Made by a program: the position numbers and the translations under genes. Below the pieces are notes generated by a model. That model was not told the DNA's origin. It worked only from the letters and a program-made list of their open reading frames with translations, and did no database searches. Shown in pieces: positions 39,604 through 45,385 of a stretch of 45,385 bases of DNA (the stretch's first letter is position 1; each line of letters opens with the position of its first letter). This stretch comes from Halomarina rubra (GTDB lineage: Archaea; Halobacteriota; Halobacteria; Halobacteriales; Haloarculaceae): positions 339,746 to 385,130 of the forward strand of contig NZ_JALXFV010000005.1 in assembly GCF_023699475.1 (NCBI RefSeq), given 5' to 3'.

Positions 39604-41073
39604 CTATCCGAGCTGTTCGCCGACGATGTCGTCCGCACACTCGACGAACGCCCTCTCCTGCCCGGCCGGGATGGTCGCGCCGGCGGCGACGTCGTGGCCG
39701 CCGCCCTTGCCGCCGACGGCCGCCGACGCCTCGCCCATCACCGCCGAGAGGTCCAGACCGGCGCGGACGAGCGCGTGGGTGCCGCGGGCGCTCACCTTCG
39801 TCTCCTCGTCGTTCTTGGAGGCGAACGCGAGGATGGGCACTTCGCGGTCGACGCCGTCGCTGCCGACGGCCATCCCGGCGACGATGCCGACGATGGTCTC
39901 TCTGATGTGGGTGCCCGCGTCGAACCACTGGACGTGGTCCTCGCGGGTGACCCCCTCGTTCTGGACCCAGCGCAGGCCCTCAGAGAGGTTCCGGCGGTGG
40001 TTCGTCAGCAGGTCCCGAGCGCGGTCGAGCGCGCCGTCGCGGTCGCCCAGACAGACCGCGAGGCCGACGTCCGCGCGTTCGTATCGGGCGGTGGCGTTGA
40101 GCAGCGTCGAGAACTCGCTGGCGTCCCGTAGCTCGGTCCCCTCCGGTTCGTCGAGCAGCGTGTAGGTCGTGGCGACCAGCCCGTCGATCTTGTGTGCGGG
40201 CACGCCGCGCTGGATGGCCCGGCGGACGAGCGCGCTGGCGACCGTCTGGCGCTCGTCGGCGGTGAGGTCGACCCACGTTCGCCACTCCCCCCCGGACTTG
40301 AGGTCGACGTCGAGGTCCGAGAGGAACCCGACCGCACCCGACTGGCTGTTCGAGATGCCGGGGATGTAGACGTCGCTGGAGTACTCCAGCAGTTTCGGCA
40401 GCGGGCGGGTCTGACGACCGTACAGCGCGAGGTCGGTCGCCTCGCCGAGCACCTCGGCCGCGACGCCCTCGGCGACGATACCCGCGTTCGCACCGTGGAG
40501 TTCACCGCCGGAGGCCTGCATGTCCCCGACCGCACCGACGACGGCGAGCGCCGCGAGGTCCGTGTTCGCCTCGGGGTCGTCGGTCGTCGCCTTCCCGAGT
40601 TCGCGGGCGAGGACGTACGCCGCGCCCGCACCGGACAGTTCGCTCGCACCGTCGATGCCGAACAACAGCGGATTGAGGTGGAACTCGGTCTCCGGCGGGC
40701 CAGACGACGTCTGGCTGCTTCCCGACTGTGAGTCGGGAACGGCCGCCGGCTTGTGGTGGTCGGCGATGACGGGCGTGAAGTCGCCTTCCCGCTCGTGACG
40801 GGCGATGTCGTCGAGTTGGCCGCTTCCGAAGTCGGTGAACAGGACGGTGTCGTAGTCGGTGGCGGCGATGGTGGCTATCTCGTGAGCGTCGAGCTGTTTC
40901 TTGAACACCGTCTCGAACTCGATGCCCGCGCGTTCGAGGCCCGTCGCGGCGACGGCCGCGCTCGTCAACCCGTCGGCGTCGATGTGGGAGGCCAACAGCA
41001 CCTCCTCGGCGGCGAGCAACCGGTCGGCACAGGCGGCGGCGTGGTCGGCGAGGTCCGGAACGGGGGCACTCAT
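39604..41073 (-). CDS. RecJ-like DHH/DHHA1 phosphoesterase (single-strand-specific exonuclease family)
   Basis: A 489-residue DHH-superfamily nuclease. Motif I is LLASHIDADGLTSAAV, motif II is LFTDFGSG, motif III is the DHH of VIADHHKPAAV, and the C-terminal DHHA1 domain ends in GGKGGGHDVAAGATIP. Archaeal RecJ homologues process single-stranded DNA or RNA, and one form (GAN) associates with the replicative helicase through GINS. A SQSGSSQTSSGPPE insert after DHH is low-complexity. Start and length fit the haloarchaeal family. Confidence 0.92.
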   Translation of the reverse strand: MSAPVPDLADHAAACADRLLAAEEVLLASHIDADGLTSAAVAATGLERAGIEFETVFKKQLDAHEIATIAATDYDTVLFTDFGSGQLDDIARHEREGDFTPVIADHHKPAAVPDSQSGSSQTSSGPPETEFHLNPLLFGIDGASELSGAGAAYVLARELGKATTDDPEANTDLAALAVVGAVGDMQASGGELHGANAGIVAEGVAAEVLGEATDLALYGRQTRPLPKLLEYSSDVYIPGISNSQSGAVGFLSDLDVDLKSGGEWRTWVDLTADERQTVASALVRRAIQRGVPAHKIDGLVATTYTLLDEPEGTELRDASEFSTLLNATARYERADVGLAVCLGDRDGALDRARDLLTNHRRNLSEGLRWVQNEGVTREDHVQWFDAGTHIRETIVGIVAGMAVGSDGVDREVPILAFASKNDEETKVSARGTHALVRAGLDLSAVMGEASAAVGGKGGGHDVAAGATIPAGQERAFVECADDIVGEQLG

Positions 41074-41124
41074 CTGCGAGCGACTAGTTCGTTCTCCGGT
41101 ATAAACTGCTGGCTCTCGGCGGAG

Positions 41125-41559
41125 CTACTTGACGAGCAGTACGGGGACGGGCGAGCGTCGGGCGACGTGGTCGGCGACGCTCCCGAGCAGGAACCGGGCC
41201 GGAGCCGACCGGTCGTGGCTCCCCATCACGATTACGTCCGGGTCCTCTCGCTCGGCGTACTCGACGATCATCCGGGCGTCCTCTCCCACGGTCGACTCCG
41301 TCCGCACCTCGCGGTCGTACTCTGCGGCCACCTCGCGGGCGTGCTCGAACAGTTCGTCGGCGTGGTCGCGGGCCCCCTCGAGCCAGTCGCTCCACTCGGA
41401 GGGTTCGTCACCCCACCCACCCGGTCCGCGGTCGCTGGTCCGGAAGTCGACGACGTGCAACACCGTCACCTCGCTGTCGGGGTACGTCTCCAGCGCGTGG
41501 CGCAGCGCGTGCTCGGACAGCGGGCCGTAGGTCATCGGGACGAGGACGGACGTCGTCAT
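41125..41559 (-). CDS. Universal stress protein (UspA family) 1
   Basis: A 144-residue UspA-fold protein. TSVLVPMTYGPLSEHALRHAL is the first strand-helix pair and VIVMGSHDRSAPARFLLGSVADHV is the C-terminal nucleotide-binding region, where the G-x2-G part is changed (GSHD), so ATP binding is uncertain. A roughly 15-residue insert (GPGGWGDEPSEWSDW) is present after the second strand. The ATG at 41559 matches the family N-terminus. Function within stress response is undefined. Confidence 0.88.
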   Translation of the reverse strand: MTTSVLVPMTYGPLSEHALRHALETYPDSEVTVLHVVDFRTSDRGPGGWGDEPSEWSDWLEGARDHADELFEHAREVAAEYDREVRTESTVGEDARMIVEYAEREDPDVIVMGSHDRSAPARFLLGSVADHVARRSPVPVLLVK

Positions 41560-41627
41560 GCGGACCGGAAGGCTGTCGGCCGACGAATAGGTTCGCAGCG
41601 GTCGGAACACCGGTGTGTCCAGTGGAT

Positions 41628-41852
41628 GTGATAGACCCACCGACCGACGAACTGCTGACCTCCCGACACGACCTACGTCGCGGTGTGAGCAGTTCGGTGA
41701 GCGGACCGAGCGGTGACCTGCTCACGCGCCGGGCGCTCCTCGTCGGTGGCGAGGGGCCGCGGGTGTCGGGCATCGCGGCGGTGCTGTCGCTGGTGTTCGT
41801 CGTCGGCCTCGCCGACTTCCTGCTCGAGCACGGCGGGGACTACGGCGAGTGA
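41628..41852 (+). CDS. Small predicted membrane protein (74 aa)
   Basis: A 74-residue protein starting MIDPPTDELLTSRHDLRRG (GTG at 41628; GTGs at 41613 and 41622 are alternatives) with a single C-terminal helix, VSGIAAVLSLVFVVGLADFLLEH, and a short acidic end. It lies between two universal stress protein genes and reads divergently from the first. Function unknown; the start is uncertain. Confidence 0.5.
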   Translation: MIDPPTDELLTSRHDLRRGVSSSVSGPSGDLLTRRALLVGGEGPRVSGIAAVLSLVFVVGLADFLLEHGGDYGE

Positions 41853-41904
41853 ACGCGCGGAGCGCGGACCGAACACCCGTCCCGAGCGCGAGCGTCGGCG
41901 TCGC

Positions 41905-42318
41905 TCAGACCAGCATCACCGGCCGGACCCCCGACCGGGTGACGCGCTCGGCGACGCTCCCGATCTTGTTCCGGTGGGAGTAGCCCTGGTAGCCCATCAC
42001 GACGAGGTCGACGTCCTGGTCCTCGGCGTAGGCGACGATCTCCTCGTGGGGGACGCCGTGACAGCTCTGGGTCCGGACTTCGATGCCGTCGTTGTCCGCG
42101 CGGTCGGCGAGAGTCGCGAGCAGTTCCTGCCCCCGGTCTTCGAGTTCGTCGACGACGAGTTCCACGCTGCTCAGCGCGGGTTCGCCGTACCGGCTCACGT
42201 CGACGACGTACAGCGCGTGAATCGCCGCGTCGTACCGGTCGGCCAGCTCAAGCGCGTGTTCGGCCGCCCGGTTGCCGCCGTCGCTCCCGTCGACCGGGAC
42301 GAGTATCGCATCGTACAT
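41905..42318 (-). CDS. Universal stress protein (UspA family) 2
   Basis: A 137-residue UspA protein with MYDAILVPVDGSDGGNRAAEHAL at the N-terminus and VVMGYQGYSHRNKIGSVAERV at the C-terminus. Here the G-x2-G-x9-GS nucleotide-binding motif (GYQGYSHRN...GS) is largely intact, so ATP binding is plausible. The frame is open far upstream but the ATG at 42318 matches the family exactly. It lies 68 nt after hemD on the same strand. Confidence 0.92.
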   Translation of the reverse strand: MYDAILVPVDGSDGGNRAAEHALELADRYDAAIHALYVVDVSRYGEPALSSVELVVDELEDRGQELLATLADRADNDGIEVRTQSCHGVPHEEIVAYAEDQDVDLVVMGYQGYSHRNKIGSVAERVTRSGVRPVMLV

Positions 42319-42386
42319 TCGAGTCACCGGGAGAGAGTGCAGCGTCCGCCACGAAAATCCTGTCGTCGAATTGAAAGGATTCGGGA

Positions 42387-43169
42387 CTATCGCGAGAGCG
42401 TGTCGACCACGTCCCGGGCCAGGACCGCGAAGTCGGCCGTCCCCGGGACGACGTCGACCGAGACCCCCGCGGCCTCGGCGGTGTCGCGCGTCGGTACGCC
42501 GATGGTGCCGACGACGGCGTCGTCGAGACCGGCGAGCGCCGCCTCGCGGACGCCGCGTTCGCTCGCCGCTTCGAGGAAGTGCTCGACGGTGAGCGAGGAG
42601 GTGAACAGCGCGGCGTCGAGGTCGCCGGCCGCCGCGAGGTCGACCGAGACGCCGGCCTCGGGCGGGCGGGTCAGGCGGTACAGCGTCGTCTCGTGGACGA
42701 ACGCCCCCGCGTCGTTCAGCCCGTCGGTGAGCACCGCCGAGCCGTGGTCGCTGCGCGCCACCTCGACGCGCGTGCCCGGAACCCGGTCGGCGAGTGTCGC
42801 GACCAGCCCCGACGAGGAGAACTCCTCGGGCACCACGTCGACGTCGTAGCCGTGGTCGCGCATCGCGTCGGCGGTCGACTCGCCGATGGCACACAGCGTC
42901 GTCCCCGCGGGGATCCACCCCGCATCCGCGACGAGTTCGACGCCCGTCTTGCTCGTGAGGACGGCGTAGTCGGCGTCCTCGCGCGGCGTCGCGCCGGTCG
43001 GCTCGACGGCGAGCATCGGGTCGCCCACCGGCCGGACGCCCAGCGAGTCGAGCAGGTCGACCGCACGGTCGAGGCGCTCGTCGGCGGGGCGGAACACGGC
43101 CACTGCGGGCCGGTCGTCGGCGTCGCTGGCGGCCGCCTCCGTGTCGACGGCGTCGCTGACGTCGGTCAC
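42387..43169 (-). CDS. hemD: Uroporphyrinogen-III synthase
   Basis: A 260-residue HemD, which closes and inverts ring D of hydroxymethylbilane to give uroporphyrinogen III. Family features are weak as always but recognisable: VAVFRPADERLDRAVDLLDSLG, YAVLTSKTGVELV, LCAIGESTADAMRDHGYDVDVVP, FTSSLTVEHFLEA and VGTIGVPTRDTAEAAGVSVDVVP. The start is GTG at 43169, overlapping the cobA stop by 4 nt (GTGA), typical of coupled translation. The position after hemC and cobA supports the call. Confidence 0.92.
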   Translation of the reverse strand: MTDVSDAVDTEAAASDADDRPAVAVFRPADERLDRAVDLLDSLGVRPVGDPMLAVEPTGATPREDADYAVLTSKTGVELVADAGWIPAGTTLCAIGESTADAMRDHGYDVDVVPEEFSSSGLVATLADRVPGTRVEVARSDHGSAVLTDGLNDAGAFVHETTLYRLTRPPEAGVSVDLAAAGDLDAALFTSSLTVEHFLEAASERGVREAALAGLDDAVVGTIGVPTRDTAEAAGVSVDVVPGTADFAVLARDVVDTLSR

Positions 43170-43972
43170 TCCGCACCCCCCTCGCCGTCGACCCCGTTGC
43201 GCATGAACGCGGCGAGCGTCTCGCGAGTCGCGGCGACGTCCCCGACGACGGTGATGGCCGGCGGCGAGATGTCCTCGCGGTCTCGCACCTCGACGATGTC
43301 CGCGAGCGTCCCCGTCGCCACGCGCTGGTCGGGCCACGTCGCGCGTTCGACCAGCGCGACGGGCGTGTCGGCGGCCATCCCCGCCGCCCGCAGTTCGGCG
43401 GTGTACTCCGGGAGTTTGCCGACACCCATCAGGACGACGAGCGTCCCGCCCGTCGCCGCGAGCGCGTGCCAGTCGACGGCGGACTCCTCCTTGGTGGGGT
43501 CCTCGTGGCCCGTCACGAACGTCACGCTGGAGGCGTGGTCGCGGTGGGTCACGGGGATTCCCGCGACGGCGGGGCCGGCGACGGCACTCGTGACACCGGG
43601 GACGACTTCGAACGTGACGTCGTGCGCCGCGAGGTGTTCGGCCTCCTCACCGCCACGCCCGAAGACGAACGGGTCGCCGCCCTTCAGACGGACGACGATC
43701 TTGCCCTCGCGGGCGAGTTCGACGAGGCGGTCGTTCGTGTACTCCTGGCTCGTCCGGTCGCCGCCGGCGCGCTTGCCGACGTCCTCGCGTTTGGCCTCGG
43801 GAATCAGTCCCAGAATCTCGGGACCGGGGAGTTTGTCGTGGAGCACGACGTCCGCGTCCTCCAGCAGACGGCGGGCCTTCACGGTCAGCAGGTCCGGGTC
43901 GCCGGGACCGCTCCCGACGAGGTAGACGACGCCCGCGTCGTCCGCGTCAGTCGCGTCGGTGGACCCGGACAT
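43166..43972 (-). CDS. cobA: Uroporphyrinogen-III C-methyltransferase
   Basis: A 268-residue SAM-dependent methyltransferase (SUMT) making precorrin-2 from uroporphyrinogen III, for siroheme, cobalamin or the alternative heme route. VYLVGSGPGDPDLLTVKA is motif 1, VRLKGGDPFVFGRGGEEAEHL is the central signature, VVPGVTSAVAGPAVAGIPVTHR and GTLVVLMGVGKLPE complete it. The ATG lies one base after the hemC stop and the end overlaps hemD, so hemC-cobA-hemD is one operon. Confidence 0.95.
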   Translation of the reverse strand: MSGSTDATDADDAGVVYLVGSGPGDPDLLTVKARRLLEDADVVLHDKLPGPEILGLIPEAKREDVGKRAGGDRTSQEYTNDRLVELAREGKIVVRLKGGDPFVFGRGGEEAEHLAAHDVTFEVVPGVTSAVAGPAVAGIPVTHRDHASSVTFVTGHEDPTKEESAVDWHALAATGGTLVVLMGVGKLPEYTAELRAAGMAADTPVALVERATWPDQRVATGTLADIVEVRDREDISPPAITVVGDVAATRETLAAFMRNGVDGEGGAE

Positions 43973-43973
43973 C

Positions 43974-45385
43974 TCACTCCTCCTCGCTGTTTCCGGCGGT
44001 CGGCCACGGCGTGCTCGGCGTGTGACCGTCCGAGGAGTCGTCGCCCTCGTCCGGGTCGTCCGCGTCCTCCGAGGCATCCGCGTCCTCCGAGACATCCGCG
44101 TCCGAGTCCTCCTCGTCGACGGTGCCGGCGTCGGCGTCGTCGGTCCGGGAGTCGGCGTCGTCCGCCGCGGTTCCGTCCGAGACGGCTGCCTCGTCGTCGC
44201 TCCCGTCCTCGGGTGCGACGGCGGACGCGTCGTCCGACTCGCCGGCGCTTGGAGCTTCGTCCTCGTCGGACGCTTCGGGGGGTTCGGACGCCTCGCTCCC
44301 GTCGGTCACCGCCGCGTCGTCGGTAGCGTCGTCCTCGTCGTGGTCGTCTGCCGCACCGTCACGTGACTTCTCGTGCTCCTCGGTCGGTTCGTCGGTGTCG
44401 GCGTCGGTAGACGGTTCGTCGGTGTCGGTGGTCTCAGTCGTGGACTCGTCGGCGTCGTCGGTGGACTCGTCGGACCCCTCTGCCTCGTCCTCGCGCGCGC
44501 CGCGGTCGGGTTGCTCCTCGCGGCGGGCACGCTCGATGAGGTCTGCCGCGCCCTTCTCGCGGAGTCGCTGTGCGAACTCGCGAGCGGCCTCGGGGTGCCT
44601 GTCGACCGGCAGGTCGCGGCTCTCGCGTATCTCCTCGTCGCCGTCCTGTGAGAGCACGCGGACGGTGACGTTCACCTGTGCTCCCTGGAGGCGGGCGTAG
44701 ATGCCGACGGGGGCGACACAGCCACCGCCGAGTTCGGCGAGGATGGTGCGTTCGACGGTCGAGCGCACGCGCGTCGGCGGGTGGTCGAGCGCCGAGTGGA
44801 TGCGCTCGGCGGTCTGGCCGTCGCGGGCGGTGACCGCGAGCGAACCCTGACCCGGTGCGGGGACGAACTGCGACGGTTCGAGCCGTCGGAACTCCAGGGA
44901 GTGCGCCAGCCCCGACCGCTCCAGTCCGGCCTCGGCGAGCACGATGGCGTCGTACTCGGTGTCGACGTCGCGTTCGAGCGCGCGTCGCTGGAGTTCACTC
45001 AACTCGTTGAACCACGAGTCGAGGTCCCGCTCGAACGACTCCTGGGTGGCGCTGTCGTCCGCGCCGTCGACCTCCTCGGCGTCGAGGCGACGTTCGTGTT
45101 CGCGCTGGAGACCCGGCGCGAGCAGTTTCTCGGCGCGCGTGTCGACGTTCCCGCGGAGCGGCTGGACGTCGAGGTCAGGGCGCTCGGCGAGCAACTGCGC
45201 CTTCCGGCGCAGGCTGGAGGTGCCGACCGTCGCACCGCTCGGCAGGTCGTCCAGCGACCGGCCGTCGACGGTGACGAGGGCGTCGGCCGGACTCGCCCGC
45301 TCGGGGACGCCCGCGACGACGAGGTCGTCGGGCATCTCGGTGGGCATATCCTTCATCGAGTGGACGGCGGCGTCGACGTCGCCCT
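43974..45385 (-). CDS. hemC: Porphobilinogen deaminase (hydroxymethylbilane synthase), partial, with acidic tail
   Basis: The N-terminal part lies beyond the window's right edge; the visible frame starts within GDVDAAVHSMKDMP. The enzyme polymerises four porphobilinogens into hydroxymethylbilane. SMKDMPTEMPDDLVVAG, TVGTSSLRRKAQLLAERPDL, LRGNVDTR and APGQGSLAV are family motifs, and ELGGGCVAPVG holds the Cys that carries the dipyrromethane cofactor. A haloarchaeal-type acidic insert follows VDTRAEKLL. After the last domain (about ERARREEQPD) the frame continues for about 180 residues of Asp/Glu/Ser/Thr/Ala, ending TAGNSEEE, far beyond the normal C-terminus. No frameshift is needed to explain it. 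Confidence 0.93.
   Translation of the reverse strand, partial: GDVDAAVHSMKDMPTEMPDDLVVAGVPERASPADALVTVDGRSLDDLPSGATVGTSSLRRKAQLLAERPDLDVQPLRGNVDTRAEKLLAPGLQREHERRLDAEEVDGADDSATQESFERDLDSWFNELSELQRRALERDVDTEYDAIVLAEAGLERSGLAHSLEFRRLEPSQFVPAPGQGSLAVTARDGQTAERIHSALDHPPTRVRSTVERTILAELGGGCVAPVGIYARLQGAQVNVTVRVLSQDGDEEIRESRDLPVDRHPEAAREFAQRLREKGAADLIERARREEQPDRGAREDEAEGSDESTDDADESTTETTDTDEPSTDADTDEPTEEHEKSRDGAADDHDEDDATDDAAVTDGSEASEPPEASDEDEAPSAGESDDASAVAPEDGSDDEAAVSDGTAADDADSRTDDADAGTVDEEDSDADVSEDADASEDADDPDEGDDSSDGHTPSTPWPTAGNSEEE

Noticed and set aside
39409-40131. Plus-strand ORF starting before the dyad and running into the RecJ-like gene
   Set aside because: Most of it is the complement of the RecJ-like coding sequence, and the N-terminal part shows no family motif.

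Overview
The window is about 45 kb of a halophilic archaeal (class Halobacteria) chromosome. The evidence is the high GC content, very acidic proteins, archaeal information-processing genes (RFC small subunit, archaeal-type AlaS, RecJ/DHH nuclease, a SAMP2-type ubiquitin-like modifier, a DUF1931 histone-fold protein), TATA boxes about 27-30 nt before start codons (leaderless mRNAs), oligo-T terminators and an STT3/AglB-type membrane protein. I cannot name a genus. Most of the window is core metabolism; two stretches are accessory, namely a tandem cluster of secreted repeat proteins and an AT-richer glycan locus.

Layout. 0-2.7 kb: acyl-CoA dehydrogenase, HPP-family membrane protein, class I glutamine amidotransferase. 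2.7-9.7 kb: three tandem paralogous secreted proteins on the minus strand, built from a signal peptide, a variable N-domain, three to five two-cysteine beta repeats, (in two) an Asp-Gly linker and a shared C-terminal module. Each is preceded by a 21-24 codon leader ORF placed just after a TATA box, whose TGA overlaps the start codon of the surface protein by 4 nt, and each is followed by a T5 tract. 9.9-17.6 kb: an alpha/beta hydrolase-fold protein lacking the nucleophile Ser, alaS, a Tat-exported triple beta-propeller protein and TspO. 17.6-29.3 kb: rfcS, samp2 plus a GNAT enzyme, two phosphohexomutases, an FMN reductase, a GIY-YIG protein, two mini zinc-ribbon proteins, larB, a histone-fold protein, rpiA, panE, a NifU-domain protein, DUF5783 and a phosphoglycosyl transferase.

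29.3-35.2 kb is AT-richer than its surroundings and holds a flippase, a GT4, a Wzy/WaaL-like polymerase and a GT2. With the flanking GC-rich phosphoglycosyl transferase, an STT3/AglB-like protein and a UppP-type lipid-diphosphate phosphatase, this could form a lipid-linked surface-glycan pathway: initiation, elongation, flipping, polymerisation or transfer, and lipid-carrier recycling. 38.5-45.4 kb: small conserved proteins, a RecJ-like DHH nuclease, two universal stress proteins and the tetrapyrrole operon hemC-cobA-hemD. HemC runs off the right edge and carries an unusually long acidic C-terminal tail.

The most interesting candidate for an undescribed arrangement is the leader-ORF plus surface-protein unit, present three times in tandem. 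Two of the three copies also share the promoter, the first four residues of the leader peptide and a small mRNA hairpin.
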